Shown: positions 1 through 7,756, counted from the first letter of the stretch. The stretch: 22,027 bases of DNA from Rhodospirillaceae bacterium (GCA_002700865.1 PAFB01000154.1:1698-23724), one strand, 5' to 3'. The notes: generated by a model not told the origin, from the letters alone. Numbers and translations: made by a program.

Positions 1-1389
1 AACGTCCAGGCGGGCGAAATGGTTGAGTTCGCAAATGGCGTAAAGGGCATGGCCCTGAACCTGGAAATCGACAACGTAGGTGTGGTTATCTTCGGCGATG
101 ACCGCGGCATTAAAGAAGGCGACACGGTTAAGCGGACAGGCGCGATCGTGGAGGTTCCTTCTGGTCGTGGCATGCTGGGCCGCGTGGTTGACGGTCTGGG
201 CAACCCGATCGACGGCAAGGGTCCACTGACCGACGTCACCATGAACCGTGTGGAAGTGAAGGCGCCGGGGATTATCCCGCGGAAGTCGGTTCACGAACCC
301 ATGCAGACCGGCATCAAGGCGGTTGACTCCCTGATCCCCGTTGGCCGCGGCCAGCGCGAGCTGATCATTGGTGACCGTCAGACCGGCAAGACCGCTGTCG
401 CCATCGACACCATTCTGAACCAGAAGTCGGTGAACGAGTCCACGGACGAGAGCAAGAAGCTTTACTGTGTTTACGTTGCTGTTGGCCAGAAGCGGTCCAC
501 CGTGGCGCAGATCGTAAAGACGCTCGAAGAATACGGCGCGATGGAATACTCCATCGTTGTCGCTGCAACCGCGTCTGACCCGGCTCCGCTGCAGTTCCTC
601 GCACCCTACACCGGCGCTGCGATGGGCGAGCACTTCCGGGACAACGGCATGCATTCCCTGATTGTGTACGATGACCTCTCCAAGCAGGCCGTTGCTTACC
701 GTCAGATGTCCCTGCTGCTGCGTCGTCCTCCGGGCCGTGAAGCTTACCCTGGTGACGTCTTCTACCTGCACTCCCGTCTGTTGGAGCGCGCTTGTAAGAT
801 GTCTGACGCTGCGGGCGCAGGTTCCATGACCGCTCTGCCGGTTGTGGAGACTCAGGCGAACGACGTATCGGCGTTTATTCCGACCAACGTGATTTCCATT
901 ACCGATGGTCAGATCTTCCTGGAAACCTCCCTGTTCTACCGCGGTATTCGCCCTGCACTGAACGTGGGTATTTCCGTTTCGCGAGTGGGTTCTGCGGCGC
1001 AGACCAAAGCGATGAAGAAGGTATCCGGCTCGATTAAGCTCGATCTGGCGCAATACCGTGAGATGGAAGCCTTTGCCCAGTTTGCCTCCGACCTGGATGC
1101 GAGCACGCAGGCGCTGCTGTCCCGTGGTGAGCGACTGACGGAGCTGCTTAAGCAGGACCAGTACTCGCCCCTGCGGATGGAAGAGCAGGTTGCGGTTCTT
1201 TACTCCGGCATCAACGGTTACCTCGACGGCCTCAAGGTCAGCGACATCAAGCGGTACGAAGCCGGCTTGTTGAGCGCGCTGAACGACAAGGGCGCAGGCA
1301 TCCTCGACGCCATCGCTGCTTCTGGAAAGCTCGACAACGAAGCTGACCTGAAGTCCTTCATCGAAGACTTTACGAAGTCCTTCGCTTAA
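1..1389 (+). CDS. atpA: F1F0 ATP synthase subunit alpha, 5'-truncated by the window edge
   Basis: The frame is open from base 1, so the gene starts outside the window. 462 residues are visible; the family is about 510 long, so roughly 48 N-terminal residues are missing. The alpha subunit forms the alternating, non-catalytic positions of the cytoplasmic alpha3-beta3 hexamer. The visible part begins in the N-terminal beta-barrel (NVQAGEMVEF), followed by the nucleotide-binding domain with P-loop GDRQTGKT encoded at 370-393, a Walker B-like strand (SLIVYDDLSK) and the arginine-finger segment SVSRVGSAAQ. The C-terminal helical domain is complete and ends in FTKSFA. The downstream gene is atpG after 62 nt, the standard atp order. 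The reading frame is intact. Identification is secure from the motifs and from the neighbours. Confidence 0.98.
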   Translation, partial: NVQAGEMVEFANGVKGMALNLEIDNVGVVIFGDDRGIKEGDTVKRTGAIVEVPSGRGMLGRVVDGLGNPIDGKGPLTDVTMNRVEVKAPGIIPRKSVHEPMQTGIKAVDSLIPVGRGQRELIIGDRQTGKTAVAIDTILNQKSVNESTDESKKLYCVYVAVGQKRSTVAQIVKTLEEYGAMEYSIVVAATASDPAPLQFLAPYTGAAMGEHFRDNGMHSLIVYDDLSKQAVAYRQMSLLLRRPPGREAYPGDVFYLHSRLLERACKMSDAAGAGSMTALPVVETQANDVSAFIPTNVISITDGQIFLETSLFYRGIRPALNVGISVSRVGSAAQTKAMKKVSGSIKLDLAQYREMEAFAQFASDLDASTQALLSRGERLTELLKQDQYSPLRMEEQVAVLYSGINGYLDGLKVSDIKRYEAGLLSALNDKGAGILDAIAASGKLDNEADLKSFIEDFTKSFA

Positions 1390-1403
1390 AGCCCCTCAAT
1401 CCA

Positions 1404-1430
1404 TCGGGGGAGCCCTTGGCGGCTCCCCGA
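1404..1430 (+). promoter_or_regulatory. Intercistronic hairpin between atpA and atpG
   Basis: Arms 1404-1414 and 1421-1430 (right arm GGCTCCCCGA) pair over 10 bp with one bulged G and a 6-nt loop. No T-run follows; the next bases are TAAAAGAAGG, which supply the atpG ribosome-binding site. This favours an RNA-stability or processing structure over a terminator. Its function is inferred. Confidence 0.6.
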
Positions 1431-1451
1431 TAAAAGAAGGATTAGAAAAGC

Positions 1452-2333
1452 ATGGCGAGCCTAAAGGATCTGCGGGACCGCATCGGAAGCGTGAAAAACA
1501 CGCGGAAGATTACGTCTGCCATGAAAATGGTGGCGGCGGCGAAGCTGCGTCGTGCGCAGGATCAGGCCGAAGCCTCCCGCCCCTACGCTGAGCGTATGGA
1601 GCGGATGCTGAGTGACCTGGCCTCTCGTTCGTCCTCTGACCTGCCGTTGATGGCGGGCACGGGGAAGAGCGACACGCACTTGATCATTCTTGGCACGGCG
1701 GATCGCGGTCTCTGTGGTGGTTTCAATGCCAACTTGGTGAAAGAAACCCGCCGGATGACCAACGAGCTGCAAAGTGCCGGCAAGCAGGTGAAGATCTACT
1801 GTATTGGTAAGAAAGGCGCGCAAGCGCTGAACCGCGAATTCGGTGATCTGATCGTAAAGCGGGTGGAAGACCTCGATAAGCCAGCGCTGTCGTACAGCAA
1901 GGCCGGCGCTATCGCGGACGACATTCTGACCATGTTCGACGACGGTGCTTTCGATGCCGCGACGCTCATCTATGCCCGGTTCCAGTCTGCCATCGCGCAG
2001 ATTGTAACGCGCCAGCAGCTTATTCCTTTCGCCGTTGAGGCGGACGAGGATGCGGCTAATGTCGATGAGGCTGATGACAGCGCTTACGAGTTCGAGCCCT
2101 CCGAAGACGCTATTCTGGCCGAACTGCTGCCCCGCAACGTGGGTGTGCAGGTGTTCAAGGCGCTGCTGGAAAATGCAGCCTCTGAGCAGGGTGCCCGAAT
2201 GACGGCGATGGATAACGCTACCCGTAACGCAGGCGAAATGATCGACAAGCTGACGCTGCTCTACAACCGCTCGCGTCAGGCCTCGATCACCAAAGAACTG
2301 ATCGAAATCGTATCCGGCGCAGAAGCGCTGTAA
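1452..2333 (+). CDS. atpG: F1F0 ATP synthase subunit gamma
   Basis: 293 residues, close to the family's usual 285-295. Gamma is the central rotor shaft that turns inside alpha3-beta3 and couples proton (or sodium) flow to catalysis. The N-terminal helix carries the conserved GSVKNTRKITSAMKMVAAAK stretch. The Rossmann-like middle contains ITGRGLCGG-type sequence (here DRGLCGGFNAN). The C-terminal helix ends in the typical QASITKELIEIVSGAEAL. An acidic stretch around residues 196-220 (rich in D and E) lies in the variable surface region. The start at 1452 places the conserved N-terminus exactly, with AGAAGG at 1435-1440 as ribosome-binding site. It lies between atpA and atpD in the same operon. 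No irregularity was seen. Confidence 0.98.
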   Translation: MASLKDLRDRIGSVKNTRKITSAMKMVAAAKLRRAQDQAEASRPYAERMERMLSDLASRSSSDLPLMAGTGKSDTHLIILGTADRGLCGGFNANLVKETRRMTNELQSAGKQVKIYCIGKKGAQALNREFGDLIVKRVEDLDKPALSYSKAGAIADDILTMFDDGAFDAATLIYARFQSAIAQIVTRQQLIPFAVEADEDAANVDEADDSAYEFEPSEDAILAELLPRNVGVQVFKALLENAASEQGARMTAMDNATRNAGEMIDKLTLLYNRSRQASITKELIEIVSGAEAL

Positions 2334-2348
2334 ACAAGCAAGCAACCC

Positions 2349-2391
2349 TCCGCCCGACCCCGGGGCTCCGGCTCTGGAACGGGTGGGTTTT
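2349..2391 (+). promoter_or_regulatory. Intercistronic hairpin with T4 run between atpG and atpD
   Basis: Bases 2349-2356 (TCCGCCCG) can pair with 2380-2387 (CGGGTGGG) over 8 bp, including two G-U wobbles in RNA. The loop holds a smaller CCGG-GGCT-CCGG hairpin at 2360-2371. TTTT follows at 2388-2391. It is attenuator-like in shape, but atpD must be expressed strongly, so at most partial termination or mRNA protection is expected (inference). Confidence 0.45.
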
Positions 2392-2408
2392 GAGATAGGA
2401 AAAGAAAA

Positions 2409-3833
2409 ATGGCTGACAACAATGTAGGCCGCGTCTCACAGGTACTTGGTGCCGTTGTAGACGTCCAGTTCGACGGCGAACTCCCGTCGATCCTGAACGC
2501 GCTGACCGCGTCCTTTAACGGTCAGGAGCTGGTTCTTGAAGTGGCGCAGCACTTGGGTGAGAACACCGTTCGCTGTATCGCTATGGACACCACTGATGGT
2601 CTCACCCGTGGTCAGGAAGTTGCTGACTCCGGTGACGCGATTGCCGTGCCTGTGGGCAAGGAAACGCTGGGCCGGATCATGGACGTCATCGGTCGCCCGA
2701 TCGACGAACGCGGCGACGTCGGCGCTTCCGCCAAGTGGCCCATCCACCGGGCAGCGCCTGAGTTCACCGACCAGTCCACCGAGACTGAGGTACTGGTGAC
2801 CGGCATTAAAGTGATCGATCTGCTCGAACCTTACGCAAAGGGCGGTAAAATCGGTCTGTTCGGCGGTGCCGGCGTGGGTAAGACGGTTCTCATCATGGAA
2901 CTGATCAACAACATTGCAAAAGGCCACGGCGGTTACTCCGTGTTCGCCGGTGTTGGTGAGCGGACCCGTGAGGGTAACGACCTCTACCACGAGATGATTG
3001 AATCCGGGGTTATCGATCTGGAAGGCGATGCGTCCAAAGTGGCGCTGGTGTACGGCCAGATGAACGAGCCTCCAGGTGCGCGTGCTCGCGTTGCTCTGAC
3101 CGGTCTGACCCAGGCGGAATACTTCCGTGACGAAGAAGGTCAGGACGTGCTGTTCTTCGTGGACAACATCTTCCGCTTTACGCAGGCGGGTGCTGAGGTG
3201 TCCGCACTGCTTGGCCGTATTCCTTCTGCTGTGGGCTACCAGCCAACGTTGTCCACCGACATGGGCGCAATGCAGGAGCGGATTACGACCACGAACAAGG
3301 GTTCGATTACATCGGTACAGGCCGTTTACGTACCAGCCGATGACTTGACCGACCCGGCCCCTGCAACCACCTTCGCCCACCTCGACGCGACCACGGTTCT
3401 GAACCGCTCGATTGCTGAGAAGGGCATTTACCCGGCGGTGGATCCACTGGATTCCACGTCCCGTATTCTCGACCCACGCATCATCGGTGACGACCACTAC
3501 GCGGTTGCCCGTGGTGTGCAGCAGACGCTGCAGGGGTACAAGAACCTGCAGGACATCATCGCCATTCTGGGTATGGATGAACTGTCCGAAGAAGACAAAA
3601 TGACGGTAGCGCGCGCGCGAAAGCTTGAGCGTTTCCTCTCTCAGCCGTTCCACGTGGCTGAGGTCTTCACCGGCTTCCCCGGCGTGTTTGTCCCTCTCGA
3701 AGAGACGATCAAGGGCTTCAAGGGCATTCTGAACGGTGACTACGATCACCTGCCAGAGTCGGCCTTCTACATGGTTGGCACCATGGACGAAGCCATTGCC
3801 AAGGCTGAAAAGATGGCTGCGGAAGCGGCCTAA
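2409..3833 (+). CDS. atpD: F1F0 ATP synthase subunit beta (catalytic)
   Basis: 474 residues, full length. Beta carries the three catalytic sites of F1 and makes ATP from ADP and phosphate in the cytoplasm. Visible motifs are the P-loop GGAGVGKT at residues 152-159, GERTREGNDLY with the catalytic Glu in GER (183-185), the Walker B strand VLFFVDNIFRF, and the strongly conserved LGRIPSAVGYQPTLSTDMG. The C-terminal helical domain includes the DELSEED-type segment, here MDELSEEDKM, which pushes on the gamma shaft. AGGAAAAG just upstream of 2409 serves as ribosome-binding site. The gene sits 75 nt after atpG and 90 nt before atpC, both gaps holding hairpins. Codon choice looks like that of a highly expressed gene. 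Identity is certain. Confidence 0.99.
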   Translation: MADNNVGRVSQVLGAVVDVQFDGELPSILNALTASFNGQELVLEVAQHLGENTVRCIAMDTTDGLTRGQEVADSGDAIAVPVGKETLGRIMDVIGRPIDERGDVGASAKWPIHRAAPEFTDQSTETEVLVTGIKVIDLLEPYAKGGKIGLFGGAGVGKTVLIMELINNIAKGHGGYSVFAGVGERTREGNDLYHEMIESGVIDLEGDASKVALVYGQMNEPPGARARVALTGLTQAEYFRDEEGQDVLFFVDNIFRFTQAGAEVSALLGRIPSAVGYQPTLSTDMGAMQERITTTNKGSITSVQAVYVPADDLTDPAPATTFAHLDATTVLNRSIAEKGIYPAVDPLDSTSRILDPRIIGDDHYAVARGVQQTLQGYKNLQDIIAILGMDELSEEDKMTVARARKLERFLSQPFHVAEVFTGFPGVFVPLEETIKGFKGILNGDYDHLPESAFYMVGTMDEAIAKAEKMAAEAA

Positions 3834-3844
3834 CGCGCAAGACG

Positions 3845-3895
3845 CGGGGGCAGCGGTAGGCAGCGCACAGCCAGCCGACACCCGCCCCCGGTTTT
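3845..3895 (+). promoter_or_regulatory. GC-rich hairpin with T4 run between atpD and atpC
   Basis: CGGGGGC at 3845-3851 pairs perfectly with GCCCCCG at 3884-3890. TTTT lies at 3892-3895. The 32-nt loop is long for a classical terminator. It could reduce read-through into atpC or stabilise the upstream atpD message (inference). Confidence 0.45.
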
Positions 3896-3923
3896 CGCAT
3901 CACGCGGATTGGACCAAAGACCC

Positions 3924-4319
3924 ATGACGATGCAATTTGAACTGGTGACCCCAGAGGCATCCCAGGCACAGATCGAAGCCACCATGGTGGTTGTTCCCGG
4001 TGCTGAGGGTGACATGGGTGTTCTGCAAGACCACGCCCCAACCGTAACCAGCCTGCGCCCCGGCGTTGTGTCGGTCACGGGCAGCGACGGCGAAACCGGC
4101 TTTTTTGTTGCTGGTGGCTTTGCTGAGATCACCGCGGCGCGGTGCGTCATTCTCGCTGAAAGCGCGACGCCGCTCAGCGACCTGACCGCGGAAGCGGCAC
4201 AGGCTGCGATGACCGAAGCCAAAGCAGCGCTGGAAACGGCAACCTCCGACGGTGAAAAGAACGCTGCGGAACGCAAGGTTGCCGTGGCCGACGCCATGGT
4301 AGACGCCGCCAAAGCTTAA
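3924..4319 (+). CDS. atpC: F1F0 ATP synthase subunit epsilon
   Basis: 131 residues from the ATG at 3924, a normal epsilon length. Epsilon binds gamma at the foot of the F1 stalk and can inhibit ATP hydrolysis through its C-terminal helices. The N-terminal beta-sandwich is recognisable from FELVTPEAS, VVVPGAEGDMGVLQDHAP and LRPGVVSV. The C-terminus (about residues 90-131) is an Ala-, Glu- and Lys-rich helical hairpin, as expected. Two starts are possible, 3924 and 3930 (MTMQFE or MQFE); an upstream in-frame TTG at 3909 is less likely. It is the last gene of the operon and is followed by a strong hairpin at 4381-4425. Confidence 0.95.
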   Translation: MTMQFELVTPEASQAQIEATMVVVPGAEGDMGVLQDHAPTVTSLRPGVVSVTGSDGETGFFVAGGFAEITAARCVILAESATPLSDLTAEAAQAAMTEAKAALETATSDGEKNAAERKVAVADAMVDAAKA

Positions 4320-4380
4320 ACCCATCCTCAGACTGCCGCTCCCCCGTGTTGTCGGGCAAGGCGCTTCTGACCCTCTCTAA

Positions 4381-4425
4381 AACGGCCCGCGCGCCAAAGA
4401 TCATTCTCACGGCGCGCGGGCCGTT
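4381..4425 (+). terminator. Stem-loop terminator of the atp operon
   Basis: A perfect 15-bp inverted repeat, AACGGCCCGCGCGCC at 4381-4395 and its complement at 4411-4425, encloses a 15-nt loop. It lies 61 nt after the atpC stop. The tail is CGCTTTCTG, so the T-run is poor, but a stem this stable at the operon end is best read as the terminator or 3' stabiliser. Confidence 0.75.
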
Positions 4426-4551
4426 CGCTTTCTGAACGCCCGCACCCCTCCCCCCTGAACGACAGTGCCGGAAAGGCCGGTTCTGGGCTTGATCCTGCGG
4501 AAATGGGGACCAACCTTTTGATCAAATGACACCAGAGAAAAGACCTGCGCC

Positions 4552-4962
4552 ATGATCACCATTATCATTCTCGCCACGCTGATGACCCTCGCCATGAGTT
4601 TGGTGGCCGGGGCTTATAAACTGATGAATTCCGGGTTGGACGAGAAGCTGCGGACGGAGGCGAATTTGCAGGTCTTGCAGGGCTGGGGGAAGTCAGGACA
4701 GCGCGGGTTTGAGAACCACTTGGAGACCTACGTCAGCTTCATGGGGCTGGCCGTACTCGCGGTTTATCTGGGCGACCGGGTCGGTGTGAACGATCTGATG
4801 CGGCTGGCCGTGCTGGGCGGATGGATTTACCTCATTTTCCGGGTTGTGCATTTCGTTTGCTTCACGCTTTCTGTGCCCTACTTGCGCACGGCGAGTTGGT
4901 TTATTTCCACCTTTGGCATTGCGTTGATCGGCTGGGCGGTGATCCAACTCGCGGCTGTCTGA
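4552..4962 (+). CDS. MAPEG-family membrane protein
   Basis: 136 residues with four predicted membrane helices (about 2-22, 60-79, 83-105 and 112-133). The stretch GQRGFENHLETYVSF matches the MAPEG pattern R..R...N..E, and GGWIYLIFRVVHFVCFTLSVPYLRT matches the family's helix 3 and the following loop. MAPEG proteins are trimeric membrane proteins; some are glutathione transferases or peroxidases, but most bacterial members have no known substrate, so no reaction is assigned. The ATG at 4552 follows an AGAGAAAAG purine stretch. It is transcribed in the same direction as the exporter gene 49 nt downstream and may share its transcript. It lies beyond the atp terminator and is unlikely to belong to the atp operon. 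Confidence 0.85.
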   Translation: MITIIILATLMTLAMSLVAGAYKLMNSGLDEKLRTEANLQVLQGWGKSGQRGFENHLETYVSFMGLAVLAVYLGDRVGVNDLMRLAVLGGWIYLIFRVVHFVCFTLSVPYLRTASWFISTFGIALIGWAVIQLAAV

Positions 4963-5011
4963 TCGGGCGCGCGGCTGACAGGGTCACGACAGAGCAAAGG
5001 ACCGCCATTTC

Positions 5012-5884
5012 ATGCCAACGCTGCTGGGTTTCGGCGCCATTCTGCTGTGGGCGGCGCTGGCGCTGCTGACGTCACTGACAACCCGATTGCCGCTGTTCGA
5101 GTGGCTGGCGCTGACCTTTGGGCTGGCGACGCTGTTCAGCCTGCCGATGCTGCTGCGACCCGGCACGCTGGCATCTCTGCGCGCGGTGCCGGTGGCTGGC
5201 TGGGCGCTGGGGATTGGTGGCTTGTTTGGCTATCACGCGCTCTACATGCTCGCGCTCAAGAACGCGCCAACGGCTCAGGCCGGGCTGATCGCCTACCTCT
5301 GGCCCCTGCTGATCGTTCTGTTTTCCATGGTTGGCTTCCCGCTGTCCCGCTGGATGCTCCCGCTGCTGGGTGGGGTGCTGGGGCTGGTTGGTGCTGGATT
5401 GCTGGTCTTTGACCCCGGCGAAGGCGGGTTTCGTGGAGAATACGCGTTGGGCTACGGCTTCGCGCTTGCCTGCGCGCTCATGTGGTCGAGCTACTCTGTC
5501 CTCAATCGCCGGTTCAGCGCGGTTCCGACGGCGGCGGTGGTGGTTTACTGCGCCGCAGCGGCGGTGGGCGGTTTGATCCTGTCACGGCTGTTCGAGCCGT
5601 GGGTGACGCCGACAGCGCTGGAATGGGTCGGCTTGGTCGGGTTGGCGCTGGGACCGATGGGGCTGGCATTCTTCGTCTGGGACTTTGGCACCAAGCACGG
5701 CAATGTCACGCTGCTGGGCGCGCTGAGTTACTTCGCGCCGCTGCTGTCTACCGTGCTGCTGGTGCTGACAGGCCGTGCAGCGCCCTCGTGGGCGCTCGCC
5801 GCGGCAACAGTGCTGATTGTGGGCGGGGCCGGTTTGGCCGCTTTGGGTCTGCGACAGCGCGAGGGCAGCAAAATTCCCGACTAG
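5012..5884 (+). CDS. DMT-superfamily (EamA) exporter, YddG-like
   Basis: 290 residues and about ten hydrophobic helices in two EamA halves, the standard 10-TMS drug/metabolite transporter layout in the inner membrane. Several stretches resemble E. coli YddG, an aromatic amino acid exporter, as remembered: IAYLWPLLIVLFSM in the first half, ALMWSSYSVLNRRF at the start of the second, and FGTKHGNVTLLGALSYFAPL near the end. The family usually exports amino acids or related metabolites; the substrate here is inferred and not shown. The start at 5012 has AAAGGA at 4996-5001, 10 nt upstream. The stop overlaps the stop of the convergent sodium-channel gene inside CTAG at 5881-5884, so no terminator fits between them. 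Confidence 0.88.
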   Translation: MPTLLGFGAILLWAALALLTSLTTRLPLFEWLALTFGLATLFSLPMLLRPGTLASLRAVPVAGWALGIGGLFGYHALYMLALKNAPTAQAGLIAYLWPLLIVLFSMVGFPLSRWMLPLLGGVLGLVGAGLLVFDPGEGGFRGEYALGYGFALACALMWSSYSVLNRRFSAVPTAAVVVYCAAAAVGGLILSRLFEPWVTPTALEWVGLVGLALGPMGLAFFVWDFGTKHGNVTLLGALSYFAPLLSTVLLVLTGRAAPSWALAAATVLIVGGAGLAALGLRQREGSKIPD

Positions 5885-6849
5885 GGCGCTTCGTCCGGTG
5901 GTTGTGCTGAGGGGGCCGAGGATGCCTGTTTCAACGCCGCCAATTCAGCGCGGATGGCGTGCAATTCTTGCAAAATCGCCAGCTGGGCGGGGTCTGCGAC
6001 TTCTTCGGCCGACATTTGGCTTGCCTGCTCATCCTTAGCGGAATCCATGGCGTTGACGAGAATACCGATGAACAGGTTCAGCGCAGCAAAGGCCGAGATG
6101 ACCACAAAAAGGGTGAAATATATCCACGCGCTGGGGTGAACCTCCATGATCGGGCGAACAATGCCGTGCGACCAGCTTTCCAGCGTCATAATCTGGAACA
6201 GCGTATAGAACGCCCGGCCCAGATCGCCAAAGTAGTCGTACCCCTCACTGCCATAGCCGCCATAGAGCGTGCCACTGTACAATTGCACCCCAATGACAGC
6301 GAACACGTAGTGGATCAGGATCAGCAGCAAAGCTGCTGATCCCATGCCCGGCAGTGCCCGGAATAGCCCGGAGACCACCAGCCGCATCGCCGGAATCGCT
6401 GCCACCAGCCGCAGGACCCGCAACACCCGCAGCGCGCGCAGCACTTTGAGCGAGTCCGTCGCCGGGACAAAAGCGACCGCCACCACAGCCAGATCAAACC
6501 AGTTCCACGGATCACGGAAAAACTGCAGCCGGTAAGCCGCTGCTTTCAGCGCAATTTCACCAACGAAAAACGCCAGAGCCACTGTGTCGAGGATCAGCAG
6601 CACTTGTCCCACCATGCCGTCCCCGGCGGCGCGGACGTTCTTGCTGGTCAGCAGCCCGAGGATGACGGCGTTGATGATGATGACTGCGATGACCAGACCC
6701 CGGAACCAGCGCGCTTCGACCAGACGGGTCAGCCGGTTCTCCGGTCCAGCGGGACGCGGTGCCCGCGCAGCGTCGCGCTTGGCGGTGGAAACATGAGGGG
6801 CGTTATTGGCCCGCGCGGCGGCGTGGGCACCAGTGACAGGAGATTTCAT
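5881..6849 (-). CDS. Bacterial voltage-gated sodium channel (BacNav, NavAb-like)
   Basis: 322 residues, one six-helix domain that should assemble as a tetramer in the inner membrane. S1 is about 51-68, S2 82-101, S3 114-129. S4 (about 134-150) has arginines every third position at 138, 141, 144 and 147, the voltage sensor. The pore helix and filter TLESWS at 222-227 are the hallmark of NaChBac/NavAb sodium channels and exclude a potassium (TVGYG) channel. IVRPIMEV and ALNLFIGILVNAMD match the NavAb outer pore and S6. The C-terminus (about 287-308) is a short coiled coil, as in the family. Unusual points are an Ala-rich basic N-terminal tail of about 50 residues and a longer Gly/Tyr-rich loop between S5 and the pore. 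It begins 21 nt after the DUF2306 gene; no good ribosome-binding site is seen, so translational coupling is possible. Confidence 0.95.
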   Translation of the reverse strand: MKSPVTGAHAAARANNAPHVSTAKRDAARAPRPAGPENRLTRLVEARWFRGLVIAVIIINAVILGLLTSKNVRAAGDGMVGQVLLILDTVALAFFVGEIALKAAAYRLQFFRDPWNWFDLAVVAVAFVPATDSLKVLRALRVLRVLRLVAAIPAMRLVVSGLFRALPGMGSAALLLILIHYVFAVIGVQLYSGTLYGGYGSEGYDYFGDLGRAFYTLFQIMTLESWSHGIVRPIMEVHPSAWIYFTLFVVISAFAALNLFIGILVNAMDSAKDEQASQMSAEEVADPAQLAILQELHAIRAELAALKQASSAPSAQPPDEAP

Positions 6850-6870
6850 CTGATCAGCGCTATGGGTGGT

Positions 6871-7275
6871 CTATCCGGAGGGTCCAAACACAACGTCGTG
6901 CATAACCCGTCCGGGCAAAAGGGTGAACCAAATGTTGAGGCCCAGCGCGCCAAACCACAGCATTATCATCGAGAGCCGGTGATTCTTGACCCGCCCCATC
7001 CGCGCCGCACGCCAGCCCAGGAACAGGCCGACAGCAGTGACGACGGTGAGCAGGTGGATCGGGCTAAACGGCCCCCACAGCCGGATTTGATTGATGAACA
7101 GCGACGACAGGACCACCGTGGCCATGGCCGCGATCCAGACGTAGCCGAGCGTGCGGTGCGCTAGGGTCCCTTTCGGTCTGGCGAACATCAGCACACCCAG
7201 AACCAGCGACATCAGGGCCGTGCTGGCGTGCAGAGTGATCAGCCAGCCGGACTCGATCAGGGGGGCGAAAGACAC
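6871..7275 (-). CDS. DUF2306 family membrane protein
   Basis: 134 residues with four hydrophobic helices. The arrangement of a first helix starting LITLHAST, then KGTLAHRTLGYVW, FSPIHLLTV, and VKNHRLSMIMLWFGA ending LLPGRVM matches DUF2306, a family of small integral membrane proteins of unknown function. The conserved histidines in these motifs suggest metal or haem binding, but this is speculation. The start is a GTG at 7275; the next in-frame ATG (residue 22) would cut the first helix, so GTG is preferred although the upstream ribosome-binding site is weak. It lies between terB-like and sodium-channel genes with gaps of 26 and 21 nt, so the three are probably co-transcribed. Confidence 0.82.
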   Translation of the reverse strand: MSFAPLIESGWLITLHASTALMSLVLGVLMFARPKGTLAHRTLGYVWIAAMATVVLSSLFINQIRLWGPFSPIHLLTVVTAVGLFLGWRAARMGRVKNHRLSMIMLWFGALGLNIWFTLLPGRVMHDVVFGPSG

Positions 7276-7301
7276 CTTGGCGTTGTTTTCGGGCGGGGTG
7301 C

Positions 7302-7706
7302 TTAAGCGACGGCGTAGCGCGCGCGGGCGCCGCGCTCGATGCCTGCGGCGATCAGGCGGTCGATGTTCAACCGGTGGCGCACCAGTTCCAGAACCTGCAT
7401 TTCCTCGTCGGTCAGAACCCCATCCGCAGCGGCCATTTCACAGGCCAAAGCATAGCCGGTTTCGCACAGTTGCGACGACAGCGCACTCTGCATATCGCCG
7501 AACAGCAGTTCGAGCCCGTCTTCAGCCTCCAGCGCCGTTGCGATGCGCCGGGCGGTTTCTGGCAGGGTGCCGATATCGAAGGTGTTAAACACCGGCCAGC
7601 TGCGCACGACGTCCGCCATCTTTTTCAATTCCTGATCCGCGATGTCGTTATCAGCGGCGGAGACCAGAACCATAATGGCGATGAGTGAGTCGTGGTGAGT
7701 GGCCAT
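7302..7706 (-). CDS. TerB-like (tellurite resistance family) protein
   Basis: 134 residues, soluble and all-helical, with no signal peptide. Two acidic loop motifs are visible, VSAADNDIADQELKKM near the N-terminus and MAAADGVLTDEEMQVLE near residue 90. Both fit the AADG.l...E pattern repeated in TerB/DjlA-N-type domains. TerB proteins are linked to tellurite, phage and envelope stress and may bind metal at these acidic loops; a role here is not established, and stand-alone TerB-like genes are common outside ter operons. The start at 7706 is supported by AAAGGGA at 7720-7714, 7 nt upstream. It is probably the first gene of a transcript that continues into the DUF2306 and channel genes. Confidence 0.82.
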   Translation of the reverse strand: MATHHDSLIAIMVLVSAADNDIADQELKKMADVVRSWPVFNTFDIGTLPETARRIATALEAEDGLELLFGDMQSALSSQLCETGYALACEMAAADGVLTDEEMQVLELVRHRLNIDRLIAAGIERGARARYAVA

Positions 7707-7756
7707 GGTGGTGTCCCTTTACAGTTGCAGGTGCAGGCGCAGGTGTCGGTGCCCAT
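7625..7756 (-). other. Possible Cys-rich micro-ORF overlapping the terB-like start
   Basis: A 43-codon frame starts at ATG 7756 and reads MGTDTCACTCNCKG, with four cysteines in CxCxCxC spacing. It then runs into the terB-like gene in another frame. The cysteines come from hexamer repeats at 7727-7750. No well-placed ribosome-binding site is seen (GAGGAG lies about 18 nt upstream). It may be chance; it is recorded because a metal-binding leader would make sense before a terB-like gene. Confidence 0.2.
7727..7750. repeat. Imperfect tandem hexamer GCAGGT
   Basis: Four adjacent hexamers read GCAGGT, GCAGGC, GCAGGT and GTCGGT on the plus strand, in the gap between the helicase and terB-like genes. 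This is a short low-complexity tract just upstream of the terB-like ribosome-binding site. Confidence 0.6.

Noticed and set aside
1461..2345. 294-codon open frame antisense to atpG
   Set aside because: Same explanation; atpG is certain.
2436..3881. 481-codon open frame antisense to atpD
   Set aside because: A shadow of a strongly biased, highly conserved gene; the composition is unlike a protein and no motif is seen.
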